A DNA stretch of 64,000 nucleotides, taken from assembly GCF_900107305.1 (NCBI RefSeq), contig NZ_FNPL01000006.1, forward strand, positions 1 to 64,000, written 5' to 3'. The notes below the pieces were generated by a model. It did no database searches, had not been told where the DNA came from, and saw nothing but the letters and a program-made list of their open reading frames with translations. Shown here piece after piece: positions 8,827-16,972 of the stretch. This DNA comes from Thermoactinomyces sp. DSM 45892 (GTDB lineage: Bacteria > Bacillota > Bacilli > Thermoactinomycetales > Thermoactinomycetaceae). Within the stretch, counting starts at the first letter, position 1, and each line of letters opens with the position of its first letter. The translations under genes and the position numbers were made by a program.

Positions 8827-9690
8827 TTAGACTTCTAGGTACGGTACTACTGAGATCGCAACAGTACCTGGTCCTGCATGCGTTCCAATTACCGGACCGA
8901 TTTCCGTCACAATTAGCTCTTTCACTTCAAACTCCTGCTCGACTCGTCGCACCCATTTATCCGCTTCCTCTGGATTGCGTGCATGCATAACTCCAACTGA
9001 TACAGCTCCTGCTTGAACCTGCTCTTTGATCAGCCCGAATAATCGTTCAAACGCTTTATTTTTTCCCCGCACTTTATCCACTGCATAAACAACGCCTTCT
9101 TGGTTTACAGACAAAATGGGTTTAATGTTCAAAAGTGAGCCGACAACTGCGGAAGCTTTCCCGATTCGTCCACCTTTTTGAAGGTATTCCAATGTATCTA
9201 CTAAGAAAAAAATAGAAGTATGTTCGCGATTTGATTCCAAAAGCCCCTTGATTTCCTCTAAAGACTTACCCGCCTTTGCCGCACGCGCAGCTGCAATGAC
9301 TTGTAATCCACTACCTAAAGAAGCAGAGCGAGAATCAAATACTTCGATCTCCACATCTGGATTTTCCAGCATAGTAGAGGCAAGAACAGCCGTCTGATAT
9401 GAACCACTTAAACCAGATGAAAGAGAAACGAGCAGAATTTTCTTCGCTCCTTCATCAATCGCTTTCTGGTATGCATTTACATAATCCATCGGCGAAGGCT
9501 GAGAAGTAAATGGAATCTCTTTGCTCTCTGCTAATTCTGCATAAAACTGGTCAGCAAAGATATCTACCCCATCATAATACGTCGTTCCTTCAATATGACA
9601 CGGAATCGAAACAAGGCCGATCCCAAGCTCCTCCCTTAACTCTTGAGGTAAATCTGCAGCGCTATCACAAATTACATATACTTGATTCAT
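8827..9690 (-). CDS. DegV-family fatty-acid-binding protein (FakB-like)
   Basis: A 287-residue DegV protein. The family holds a bound fatty acid between two alpha/beta domains and presents it to the kinase FakA. Seen here are the N-terminal CDSAADLP motif, the TSQPSP segment (61-68 region), SSGLSGSYQTA with the conserved serine and glycine residues, the GGRIGK loop and a C-terminal IGTHAGPGTVAI motif. ATG at 9690 follows GAGGTG and lies 11 bases after the fakA stop, so fakA and this gene form a transcriptional pair. This makes it a likely FakB partner of that kinase; which fatty acid it prefers cannot be told. Confidence 0.92.
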   Translation of the reverse strand: MNQVYVICDSAADLPQELREELGIGLVSIPCHIEGTTYYDGVDIFADQFYAELAESKEIPFTSQPSPMDYVNAYQKAIDEGAKKILLVSLSSGLSGSYQTAVLASTMLENPDVEIEVFDSRSASLGSGLQVIAAARAAKAGKSLEEIKGLLESNREHTSIFFLVDTLEYLQKGGRIGKASAVVGSLLNIKPILSVNQEGVVYAVDKVRGKNKAFERLFGLIKEQVQAGAVSVGVMHARNPEEADKWVRRVEQEFEVKELIVTEIGPVIGTHAGPGTVAISVVPYLEV

Positions 9691-9701
9691 AAGGCACCTC
9701 G

Positions 9702-11405
9702 CTATTCAACAGAAAATAAGAAGTAATAGAGTGGCTGTCCTCCGTCATGAACCTCAATTTCTACATCTGGATATGCATCTCCCAGACGCTTTGTAAGCTC
9801 ATTTGCTTGATCGGAAGAGACATCTTGACCGTAAATCACAGTAACTACATCTGCTCCATCAACTGCCATCTCGTCTAACAGCGTCAAGGCAGTATCCATC
9901 AAATCTTGACCCACTACCTCAATCTTACCTTCTGTAATTCCTAGATAATCACCTTGTTTAATCTGATGCTCATCAATCTGCGTATCACGCACGGCATAAG
10001 TAAGCTCACCAGACCGGATAGCCTGATAAGCCGAAGTCATATTCATTTTGTTTGCCTCAGGAGTGGCATCCTTATCAAATGACAATAATGAAGCTATGCC
10101 CTGCGGAATCGTCTTAGTAGCAAGAACCGTTACAGGCACTTCCACTACTTCGCCAACTTGTTCCGCAGTCCAAATGATGTTCTTGTTATTTGGCAAAATG
10201 ATAATATGCTCTGCATGAATTTGGCCAATTGCCTTCACGATATCTTCCGTACTTGGATTCATCGTTTGACCACCTTCGATCACGACATCGACCCCCAAAC
10301 TACGCATAATATCTGCTACTCCAGAGCCTGCCACTATCGAGACAATTCCATATGGCTTTTTCTCTATTTCTATAGCTGGTTTTTCTACTTGTTTGCTATG
10401 AGAATGAGTAGATGTATGCCCTTCCGTTGCCGTTGCATATTGTTCACGCATATTTTCAATCTTGATTTTAATGAGATCACCATATTTTTGAGCATAACTA
10501 AGAGCGTCACCTGGATGTTCCGCATGAATATGCACCTTTACAAGCTCTTCGTCTGAGATTACTAAGAGGGAGTCCCCAAATTCAGATAGCTCTTCACGGA
10601 ATTCTCCTTCAGAAAATGCGTCTACCGGGCGACGAGTTGTTTTTAAATCCACCATAAACTCAGTGCAGTAGCCATTCTCAATCGTAGCTGGATCAATTTT
10701 CGCTTGTGCATTATCATGGGCCATTTCAGCTAAACTTTCTAAACTAGGAAGATTCTCTTTGGTTGTTGCTTGATCTACAACCACTTCACCTGTTAAAACA
10801 GAGAGCATTCCCTTGTATACTAGTAACAAACCTTCTCCACCTGCATCCACAACTCCCGCTTGCTTTAATACAGGGAGCATCTCGGGTGTACGGTCTAAAG
10901 TCGCTTTTGCTTCGTTTACAACCGTTTCTAATACTTCAATCGGATCGTTAGTACTCCGAGAACGCTTTACACCGGCCTCTGCCGCTTCCCTCGCAACCGT
11001 AAGGATCGTTCCCTCAACCGGTTTGAGAACCGCCTTATATGCCGTCTCCACTCCTCGTTGAAACGCTTCTGCTAACTGACGAGGGCTCATCGTTTCATTT
11101 CCTGCTAGTGCTTTTGAAAAACCACGGAAAAGCTGAGACAAAATAACACCGGAATTTCCTCTTGCACCCATCAGTAATCCTTTTGCAAGCGCTTCCGCTA
11201 GTTTCCCGATGTTCTCTTCATGTGCAAACTTCTCCATCTCTTTTACACCAGAGGTAATCGTCAAACTCATATTGGTTCCAGTATCACCATCTGGAACAGG
11301 GAAAACGTTGAGGGCGTTTACCATCTCAACGTTGCGATTAAGATTGTTTGCGCCCGCCCGCATCATTTGTAAAAATAGACTTGCAACAATTTCGCGTTGT
11401 GCCAA
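9702..11405 (-). CDS. fakA: Fatty acid kinase catalytic subunit FakA (YloV, DAK family)
   Basis: A 567-residue two-domain kinase. The N-terminal DhaL-like domain has the nucleotide/Mg motif DGDTGTNM (39-46) and GARGNSGVILSQ. The C-terminal DegV-like domain (about 350-567) includes GGQTMNPSTEDI. FakA phosphorylates fatty acids presented by FakB (DegV) proteins, giving acyl-phosphate for phospholipid synthesis. It starts at TTG (11403-11405) seven bases after AGGAGG. Upstream, asp23 is 12 bases away; downstream, a degV gene is 11 bases away, giving asp23-fakA-fakB order. Residues 333-348 are a low-complexity His/Thr/Ser linker (THSHSK). Confidence 0.95.
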   Translation of the reverse strand: MAQREIVASLFLQMMRAGANNLNRNVEMVNALNVFPVPDGDTGTNMSLTITSGVKEMEKFAHEENIGKLAEALAKGLLMGARGNSGVILSQLFRGFSKALAGNETMSPRQLAEAFQRGVETAYKAVLKPVEGTILTVAREAAEAGVKRSRSTNDPIEVLETVVNEAKATLDRTPEMLPVLKQAGVVDAGGEGLLLVYKGMLSVLTGEVVVDQATTKENLPSLESLAEMAHDNAQAKIDPATIENGYCTEFMVDLKTTRRPVDAFSEGEFREELSEFGDSLLVISDEELVKVHIHAEHPGDALSYAQKYGDLIKIKIENMREQYATATEGHTSTHSHSKQVEKPAIEIEKKPYGIVSIVAGSGVADIMRSLGVDVVIEGGQTMNPSTEDIVKAIGQIHAEHIIILPNNKNIIWTAEQVGEVVEVPVTVLATKTIPQGIASLLSFDKDATPEANKMNMTSAYQAIRSGELTYAVRDTQIDEHQIKQGDYLGITEGKIEVVGQDLMDTALTLLDEMAVDGADVVTVIYGQDVSSDQANELTKRLGDAYPDVEIEVHDGGQPLYYFLFSVE

Positions 11406-11417
11406 CTGGGCTCCTCC

Positions 11418-11783
11418 TTACTCTTCATTCACCAATCGAACACCTTGAACAAAGACATTTACATAGTTTACTTTAATTCCTACTAATTGATCTAAAGTAT
11501 ATTTCACTTTTGCTTGCACATTATGTGCTACCACGGAGATTTTCGTACCATATCCCACAATAATATGCATATCGACGATCAGCTCGTTTTCTTCTTGACG
11601 AACCTCAATGCCTTTACTGAGATTTTCACGACCGAGCAATTCCGCAATTCCATCTTTAATTTGTTTACGGGAAGCCATTCCTACGAGTCCATAGCAATCC
11701 ATCGCAGAAATCCCTGCAATCGTAGCAATAACATCATTGGAAACTTCGATTTGACCTAGATTGGTCGAAACATCAATACTCAT
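11418..11783 (-). CDS. Asp23/Gls24 family envelope-stress protein (YloU)
   Basis: A 121-residue Asp23/Gls24 protein equivalent in position to Bacillus YloU. Family segments are visible: LGQIEVSNDVIATIAGISAM, GLVGMAS, IVGYGTKISVVAHNVQAKV and the C-terminal VNVFVQGVR. Relatives lie at the membrane and affect cell-envelope stress. ATG at 11783 follows AAGGAGGAG. It is first in the asp23-fakA-degV operon and divergent from rpmB; a perfect minus-strand TATAAT (11879-11884) about 95 bases upstream could be its -10 box, although no good -35 is seen. Confidence 0.94.
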   Translation of the reverse strand: MSIDVSTNLGQIEVSNDVIATIAGISAMDCYGLVGMASRKQIKDGIAELLGRENLSKGIEVRQEENELIVDMHIIVGYGTKISVVAHNVQAKVKYTLDQLVGIKVNYVNVFVQGVRLVNEE

Positions 11784-11917
11784 AACTACTCCTCCTTGAA
11801 GAGGTTTCTCAGGCGTTTTTACTAGGACAATTTTACAACAACCCTCTTGATAAAGAAAGAGAAAAAGCCTTATCTACTATTATACTCGCATCCCGCCCAT
11901 CAATAATGGAAACTACC

Positions 11918-11946
11918 TTGCAGAGAACAGGCATGTGTGTTAGAAT
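11918..11946 (+). promoter_or_regulatory. Predicted sigma-A promoter of rpmB
   Basis: TTGCAG (11918-11923), 17-base spacer, TAGAAT (11941-11946). The leader to rpmB is about 55 bases, ending in TAGGAGGTGC before ATG. Confidence 0.65.
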
Positions 11947-12009
11947 TGCATGGTGATTTATACCGACCGATCGTACGTGATTGTGATGGTTTAGGTAGGA
12001 GGTGCAAAA

Positions 12010-12198
12010 ATGGCTCGTCGTTGTTTTATTACTGGTAAACAAGGCTCTACTGGAAACAAAGTTAGCCACTCTAACCGTAAAAGTCGTAAAAAATGGGGCG
12101 CGAACGTTCAAAAAGTGCGCATCTTGGTAGATGGTAAACCAAAACGCGTTTATGTAAGCACCAGAGCTTTAAAATCTGGCAAAGTAACCCGCGTTTAG
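12010..12198 (+). CDS. rpmB: 50S ribosomal protein L28
   Basis: 62-residue L28 of the large ribosomal subunit. The N-terminal [10 protein letters not shown], central [22 protein letters not shown] and C-terminal RALKSGKV segments are nearly those of Bacillus L28. Only one cysteine is present (Cys5), so it is the zinc-free form. A strong GTAGGAGGTGC ribosome binding site and its own promoter precede it, and a rho-independent terminator follows. As in Bacillus it is transcribed against its neighbours and flanked by spoVM and asp23. Confidence 0.98.
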   Translation: MARRCFITGKQGSTGNKVSHSNRKSRKKWGANVQKVRILVDGKPKRVYVSTRALKSGKVTRV

Positions 12199-12234
12199 AT
12201 ATCGTGGGTTTTTTAACGCCCAACCATACTGAAA

Positions 12235-12264
12235 AAAGCACTCGATTATACGGGTGCTTTTTTT
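12235..12264 (+). terminator. Rho-independent terminator of rpmB
   Basis: Stem AAAGCACTCG (12235-12244) and CGGGTGCTTT (12251-12260) with one G-U pair, followed by TTTT. Because it is A-rich on the other side it may also serve spoVM on the minus strand. Confidence 0.88.
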
Positions 12265-12297
12265 GTATCTTTATCATTCCCTATCAGATTATTTCTA

Positions 12298-12378
12298 TCA
12301 GCTTTTTTTAAATACCCCGATCAATGCCTTGACCATCCCACCGAGGAATTTCGGAAGCTTGATGGTATAGAACTTCAC
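12298..12378 (-). CDS. spoVM: Stage V sporulation protein SpoVM (26 residues)
   Basis: A 26-codon gene starting GTG (12376-12378) and ending TGA-TAG. The peptide begins MKFYTIKLPKFLGG and continues MVKALIGVFKKS. It matches Bacillus subtilis SpoVM in length and in the key positions (Phe3, Ile6, Pro9, Phe11, Leu12, the GG pair, basic tail). SpoVM is an amphipathic helix that recognises the convex forespore membrane, anchors the SpoIVA coat ATPase and inhibits FtsH. AAGGAGGG lies seven bases upstream of the GTG. Its place between thiN and rpmB is as in Bacillus. It is strong evidence that the organism makes endospores. A sigma-E promoter is expected between 12379 and 12508, but I could not identify one with confidence. 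Confidence 0.95.
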   Translation of the reverse strand: MKFYTIKLPKFLGGMVKALIGVFKKS

Positions 12379-12415
12379 CCCGATTCCCTCCTTGTTCTAT
12401 TAGCGTTTGGATCCG

Positions 12416-12443
12416 CACGATGACGAGCCCCATCGTGTCATCA
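12416..12443. other. Hairpin between thiN and spoVM
   Basis: GATGAC (about 12419-12424) pairs with GTCATC (about 12437-12442), and ACGATG pairs with CATCGT in an alternative register. There is no U-run; it could be a weak terminator of thiN or part of the spoVM leader. The rest of 12379-12508 holds nothing recognisable. Confidence 0.3.
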
Positions 12444-12508
12444 CTTATTTATATTCTATCCCCACTATTATGTACCTAGAACAAAGAAAGAAAATTCCCT
12501 TAGGAAAG

Positions 12509-13153
12509 TTAACGATCAGCACTTTGCATACAAAAACATTTACCCAAGCGGATCGTAATCTCACCCGATTCCTGAGCAATTTCATTGCTTACACCTAAGC
12601 TGACTCCCCGAATCAAGGTAGCATCGTTTAGAGGGTAACGAAAGCCCTTTAAAGTGACCCCAACAACCTGATCACTACATGGCAAAAGAGAGATATACCC
12701 AGTATCCCCTTTCGTTACCCGAATCGTCGTCGGGCCGACTAATAGACAAATCTGATTCTTTCCCGAAACGAGCGTACAGGGAATAGAAGTAGTAGCAATC
12801 CACTCTAACAAATATAGATTTGCTAGGGCATGATCAAATCGAGACCCACCTAGTGCTCCTAACAGTAAAATCTCACTGGGCTGTAGCTTAACTGCTTCTT
12901 CGAGTGCAAAATGTGTATCCGTAACATCCTTTTCACGTGGCAATGTACGATACGGAATTTTCAGGTCTTGAAGCTGAAATAGGTAGTCCTGCTTGGTGGT
13001 ATCGAAATCTCCCACAGCTAAATGAGGGCGCATTCCCAGATCAAGTAGGGGCTCAACCCCTGCATCCGCTGTAATAAGAAAATCATCTGATTGGATGAGG
13101 TGTAAATCTTCAGGGGACACTTCTCCCCCCGCAATCACAACAACCCGCTTCAT
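12509..13153 (-). CDS. thiN: Thiamine pyrophosphokinase
   Basis: Transfers pyrophosphate from ATP to thiamine to make the cofactor thiamine diphosphate. The family motifs DAGVEPLLDLGMRPHLAVGDFDT, KDVTDTHFALEEA and LGALGGSRFDHALANL are present; the aspartates in VGDFD and the DxTD pair bind Mg-ATP. I place the start at ATG 13153 (MKRVVVIAGG, 214 residues), which has AAGGAG eight bases upstream; a GTG three codons earlier would overlap that site. It follows rpe by 12 bases, in the operon rsgA-rpe-thiN. Confidence 0.95.
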   Translation of the reverse strand: MKRVVVIAGGEVSPEDLHLIQSDDFLITADAGVEPLLDLGMRPHLAVGDFDTTKQDYLFQLQDLKIPYRTLPREKDVTDTHFALEEAVKLQPSEILLLGALGGSRFDHALANLYLLEWIATTSIPCTLVSGKNQICLLVGPTTIRVTKGDTGYISLLPCSDQVVGVTLKGFRYPLNDATLIRGVSLGVSNEIAQESGEITIRLGKCFCMQSADR

Positions 13154-13165
13154 CCACTCCACTCC

Positions 13166-13828
13166 TTACTTAGAGCCCGATAAAGCCGCATCGCGAATCT
13201 CCGTGATAGCGCGAGCACGATCTTTTGCACCGAACACGGCCGATCCTGCAACAAGCACGTTTGCACCTGCTTCTGCCACTAACCCGGCCGTCTTATTATT
13301 TACACCACCATCTACTTCGATGTCTAAGTTTATGCCCAATCGGTCTGCCATATCCCGTACTTGGCGGATTTTTGGCAGTACCGAATGAATAAACTTCTGA
13401 CCACCGAATCCTGGGTTAACGGTCATTAATAATACAAGATCTATATCAGGAAGGATCGATTCAATCGTAGATGCCGGTGTTGCTGGATTCAAAACGACTC
13501 CTGCTTTTGCACCACATTCTTTAATATGATAAATCGTGCGATGAAGGTGAGGGCATGCTTCTTGATGAACCGTAATAATATCAGCACCCGCCTGCGCAAA
13601 AGCCGGGATATACTGGTCTGGATTTTCAATCATGAGGTGACAATCAAGCGGTAACTTCGTATGCGGACGAATCGCCTCTACCACTAGGGGCCCCAGCGTA
13701 ATATTAGGTACAAAGTGACCATCCATCGCATCTACATGAATCCAATCTGCTCCAGCTTGATCGATTAACTTTATATCTCGCTCTAAATTTGCAAAGTCTG
13801 CTGATAAAATTGATGGTGCAATCTTCAT
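13166..13828 (-). CDS. rpe: Ribulose-phosphate 3-epimerase
   Basis: TIM-barrel enzyme of the pentose phosphate pathway that interconverts ribulose 5-phosphate and xylulose 5-phosphate; 220 residues is typical. Signature segments are [10 protein letters not shown] at the N-terminus, [17 protein letters not shown] (metal-binding His and catalytic Asp), [22 protein letters not shown] and the phosphate-binding EVDGGVN ... [16 protein letters not shown] at 13828 follows GGAGGT and is one base after the rsgA stop. Confidence 0.98.
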   Translation of the reverse strand: MKIAPSILSADFANLERDIKLIDQAGADWIHVDAMDGHFVPNITLGPLVVEAIRPHTKLPLDCHLMIENPDQYIPAFAQAGADIITVHQEACPHLHRTIYHIKECGAKAGVVLNPATPASTIESILPDIDLVLLMTVNPGFGGQKFIHSVLPKIRQVRDMADRLGINLDIEVDGGVNNKTAGLVAEAGANVLVAGSAVFGAKDRARAITEIRDAALSGSK

Positions 13829-13829
13829 G

Positions 13830-14720
13830 TCAGTACCTCCGAAGTTGAAGTTCTTTGATCTCTTCTAAAAATGTTACATAGTGTTCATAGCGTTTCGGGT
13901 CAATCTCGCCAGTTTCCGCCGCGTCCCTTACCTTACAGCTTGGTTCATTTAAGTGTAGGCATCCACGGAAACGGCACTCTTCCGCCTTCTCACGAAACTC
14001 AGGGAAACAATGCCCAAGATCCGCGGGCTCCATACCATCAAAGGTGAGCTGGCTAAATCCGGGAGAGTCAGCCACTAGTCCACCCGTTTCAAGCGGAATG
14101 ATTTCCACGGAACGGGTAGTGTGTCGTCCCCTGCCGATTTTTTGGCTTACTGCGCCCGTCTCTAGTTCACGATCCGGGATGATTTTGTTCAGCAGAGATG
14201 ACTTTCCCACTCCAGACTGTCCTGCAAACACTGAAGTCTGGTCTTTTAAGTATGGCTTGATCTGCTCGATCCCGTCTGTCGTTTCGATACTGGTAGCCAC
14301 AATAGGGTAGCCTGTAGGTGCGTAACGGGTGCGAATCGCTTCTAGTTCAGCAGGGTCTTCTAACAAATCTAATTTTGTTAGCACAACCACGATTTCGAGC
14401 CTAGCATGTTCGGCATGGACTAAGAAGCGATCTAGTGGCATCTGTTGGAACGAAGGCTCCCGTAGTGAGCAAACGACCACCGCCTGCGTTACATTGGCAA
14501 TCGCAGGACGCACTAACTCGGTCTGACGTGATTCAATTGCAGTTATGTATCCCTTTCCCATGTCTGTTTCGTCAAACTGTACATAATCCCCTACTAGTGG
14601 CTTACATTTTTTCTTCTCAAATTTGAATACACCACGGGCTTTGCATTCATATAGTTCTTCATGCTCCGTTCGAACGTAATAAAATCCGCTGATTGCTTTG
14701 ATAATTTGACCTGATGGCAT
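13830..14720 (-). CDS. rsgA: Ribosome small-subunit-dependent GTPase A (circularly permuted)
   Basis: Assembly GTPase that checks maturation of the 30S decoding centre (CpgA in Bacillus). It has an N-terminal OB fold (1-70), then the permuted GTPase motifs in order: G4 TKLD (115-118), G1 GQSGVGKSS (167-175), and G3 DSPG (218-221). A C-terminal zinc site follows, with Cys249, Cys254, His256 and Cys262. ATG at 14720 follows AGGAGG by five bases. It heads rsgA-rpe-thiN. In Bacillus prkC lies directly upstream; here a 470-base structured gap separates them. Confidence 0.97.
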   Translation of the reverse strand: MPSGQIIKAISGFYYVRTEHEELYECKARGVFKFEKKKCKPLVGDYVQFDETDMGKGYITAIESRQTELVRPAIANVTQAVVVCSLREPSFQQMPLDRFLVHAEHARLEIVVVLTKLDLLEDPAELEAIRTRYAPTGYPIVATSIETTDGIEQIKPYLKDQTSVFAGQSGVGKSSLLNKIIPDRELETGAVSQKIGRGRHTTRSVEIIPLETGGLVADSPGFSQLTFDGMEPADLGHCFPEFREKAEECRFRGCLHLNEPSCKVRDAAETGEIDPKRYEHYVTFLEEIKELQLRRY

Positions 14721-14820
14721 ACATACCTCCTATAGGGTAAAGTCCCTCTGTTCAAGTTTGATTATTAACCATTTATTGGGTTGTTTAGGGGAATCTATTC
14801 TATCTGGTCACTGCTAGTCC

Positions 14821-15010
14821 AGGGCATGTATCTGTCCACAGCTCAAATAGTGAACCTAAGAAGATGTGAGGATGTCCGCTTCGTCCTTCTTCGCTGCGGG
14901 CAAGTGGCAAAACTCGCAAAGAACGCTCAAACATTGCCACAAAACTCCCTAGCTCAGAGGGACTACGCTAAGTAGGTTCACTAACATCGCAGTAGTCAGA
15001 TACATTACCC
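14821..15010. repeat. Structured hairpin-rich element (MITE-like repeat or structured RNA)
   Basis: The ends are inverted repeats: ATGTATCTG (14826-14834) with CAGATACAT (14997-15005), and AGTGAACCTA (14849-14858) with TAGGTTCACT (14973-14982). Inside are three further helices: GAAG..AGGA with TCCT.CTTC (14860-14892), GTGGCAA with TTGCCAC (14904-14910 and 14934-14940), and TCCCT with AGGGA (14946-14962). The layout is a closed multi-branch structure of about 185 bases with no gene in it. Its left 36 bases recur at 55361-55396. A non-autonomous mobile element is as likely as a functional RNA. Confidence 0.65.
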
Positions 15011-15105
15011 CTAACCTATTCTGAACCACAATAGATCTGTTGATTAGGGAGAGATGGAGTGGGTCCTTCTCATGATTTTGTGGTTAATGAACAAATGCAT
15101 CTTAT
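15011..15105. other. Rest of the rsgA-prkC gap
   Basis: No gene, promoter or repeat that I can support; it separates the structured element from the hairpin at 15110. The stretch 14721-14820 on the other side holds the rsgA ribosome binding site and otherwise nothing recognised. Confidence 0.4.
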
Positions 15106-15109
15106 GTAG

Positions 15110-15154
15110 ACAGGAGGTTGCTTGGTCTGTAACGAGACGGAAGCAACCTCCTGT
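15110..15154 (-). terminator. Very strong hairpin 37 bases after prkC
   Basis: Perfect 14-bp stem ACAGGAGGTTGCTT (15110-15123) with AAGCAACCTCCTGT (15141-15154), topped by a second helix GTCT/AGAC (15125-15138). There is no U-run, so it may stabilise a 3' end rather than terminate by itself. The stem buries an AGGAGGT Shine-Dalgarno-like sequence. Confidence 0.6.
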
Positions 15155-15191
15155 GATGGCATATTAGTTATATGTTTACAATTTAGTTACC

Positions 15192-16946
15192 TTACCATTT
15201 TCCATCTTGTGAAGGCGGAGGCTTGCTACATTGTTTATTAACATTCATCCAAGCATAAATCACTTTATCATCTGGAATTGGGTCGCCTGCTTTGGGAATC
15301 GTTTCAATAATAGCACCATGCCCTGCTCTACCACCTGTCGTATCTGTCCAACAATGGCGATTATCATATTTAAACGTTAATCCTGCAGCTGTAGCTCTTG
15401 CCTGTGCTGTTGTGGCTGGAAGCCCCACAAAATCAGGAACCGTACCAGCACTACTATCCATTCCACCTTTAGGTCCAAGACTTAACGTAACCGTTATCGA
15501 ATTACCTTTTTGCTCGACCTCAAGCACTGTATTTTTCGGTTCATCACTTGTCTTAAAGTTTTGCGTTCCATCAATCTTTACGTTGTTAGCTTTCGCCCAC
15601 TTCTGTAACTCACTAAAAGGCTTTCCCTTAAAATCAGTGGCCTTCTTTTGCTCTTTCTCTTGAGCCTGAGAACTGCCTTCGGATACGGGAGCCGCACCAC
15701 CTTTATTATTTTGACCGAGGAATCCGATAGCGGTGTTAAATAGCCACAGTGCAAGAGCAAAAATAAGTACAATACTAATGAGTCCAAAGATTGCTTTTTT
15801 CCACCAGGGTAGCTTTTGTTGCACGTCGTCTAGCCAGACAACTGTTTTTTGAAGAACGGTCTGTTCTCCCACAGGAATGTTACGGAGCCCTTCGATTCGG
15901 CTTTTCGTTAGTCCGAACTTCCCTGTAGTGGGACGATCAAATTTCCGCCCGTCGTCCTGTAGCTCACTACCACCACGGAATTTATTACGGCTCTTGGGTA
16001 TCGAATCGGTTTCGGATTGATCGTTTGAAAAATTCGTATCACCTGTCAATGGAACGGTTGCATAGAAATCTTTCGTCCGTGACTTTTCCTTGCTATTGCC
16101 CCAAGTAAATTCATTGCGATGTCCGATTTGGAGCGCGTAGCGAATATCTTGCATCATTGCTCTTACGGACGTGTATCTCATCTCCGGATCTTTTTCCATC
16201 GAACGGAGCAAGATTTTTACGATATTATCGGGAATGTCTGGATTGAGCTCTTTTGGATCTGGCACAGGTTCTTGTAAATGTTGCAGGGCAATCCCAATCG
16301 CAGAATCACCGTCGAAAGGAAGTTTTCCTGTAAGCATTTCATAAAACACAACACCGAGAGAGTAGATATCTGATTTCTCGGTAATCACTCCGCCGCGTGC
16401 TTGTTCAGGTGAGAAGTAATGTACGGATCCCATGACCGACCCTGTTTGGGTAATCGTCGAGGAACTTGCGGCCCTAGCGATCCCGAAGTCCGTTACTTTT
16501 GCTCGACCATTCCCGCCGAGTAAGATATTATGAGGCTTGATATCTCTGTGAACGATACCGTTATCATGCGCATTAGATAAGCCATCACAGATTTGAATGG
16601 CGATCTCCGCTGCTTCTTCTACAGAAAGAGGTCCTTGTTCTTGAATATGTTGTTTAAGAGTTGGACCTTCGATTAATTCCATTACGATAAATTGCGTATA
16701 GTCGTCTTGCCCCACATCGTAAACATTTACAATATTCGGATGAGACAAACTAGCTGCTGCTTGAGCTTCTCGACTAAAGCGACGAATAAACTCTGAATCA
16801 TTACTGAGCGATTCGCTGAGCACTTTCACTGCTACATTACGATGAAGAGACATGTCTTTAGCTTTATATACGACTGCCATCCCACCGCCACCGATCCTAT
16901 TTAGGATCTCGTAACGACCACTCAGTCTCTTCCCTTCCATCCGCAT
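15192..16946 (-). CDS. prkC: Serine/threonine protein kinase PrkC with two PASTA domains
   Basis: Membrane-anchored Hanks-type kinase of 584 residues. In Bacillus it senses muropeptides, triggers spore germination and adjusts wall metabolism. The kinase domain (11-275) has GGGGM (19-23), Lys41, catalytic HRD with Asp135 and DFG (153-155). A basic juxtamembrane region precedes one membrane span (about 383-405). Outside are two PASTA repeats (437-495 and 502-573), fewer than the three of Bacillus PrkC. The second holds Cys532 and Cys573, which could form a disulfide. ATG at 16946 follows GGAGGAG. It is 26 bases after prpC, its antagonist phosphatase. Confidence 0.96.
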   Translation of the reverse strand: MRMEGKRLSGRYEILNRIGGGGMAVVYKAKDMSLHRNVAVKVLSESLSNDSEFIRRFSREAQAAASLSHPNIVNVYDVGQDDYTQFIVMELIEGPTLKQHIQEQGPLSVEEAAEIAIQICDGLSNAHDNGIVHRDIKPHNILLGGNGRAKVTDFGIARAASSSTITQTGSVMGSVHYFSPEQARGGVITEKSDIYSLGVVFYEMLTGKLPFDGDSAIGIALQHLQEPVPDPKELNPDIPDNIVKILLRSMEKDPEMRYTSVRAMMQDIRYALQIGHRNEFTWGNSKEKSRTKDFYATVPLTGDTNFSNDQSETDSIPKSRNKFRGGSELQDDGRKFDRPTTGKFGLTKSRIEGLRNIPVGEQTVLQKTVVWLDDVQQKLPWWKKAIFGLISIVLIFALALWLFNTAIGFLGQNNKGGAAPVSEGSSQAQEKEQKKATDFKGKPFSELQKWAKANNVKIDGTQNFKTSDEPKNTVLEVEQKGNSITVTLSLGPKGGMDSSAGTVPDFVGLPATTAQARATAAGLTFKYDNRHCWTDTTGGRAGHGAIIETIPKAGDPIPDDKVIYAWMNVNKQCSKPPPSQDGKW

Positions 16947-16972
16947 AATTACCTTGCTCCTCCTCAGCCTAT

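Noticed and set aside
10158-10556. 132-codon plus-strand frame opposite fakA
   Set aside because: Antisense to fakA with no start signal; the Cys/Ile/Phe-rich translation is typical of shadow frames.
12407-12598. 63-codon plus-strand frame between spoVM and thiN
   Set aside because: No ribosome binding site; its second half is antisense to thiN, and the thiN and spoVM genes explain the region.
14781-14975. 64-codon frame in the rsgA-prkC gap
   Set aside because: It crosses the inverted repeats of the structured element and has neither a ribosome binding site nor a recognisable product.
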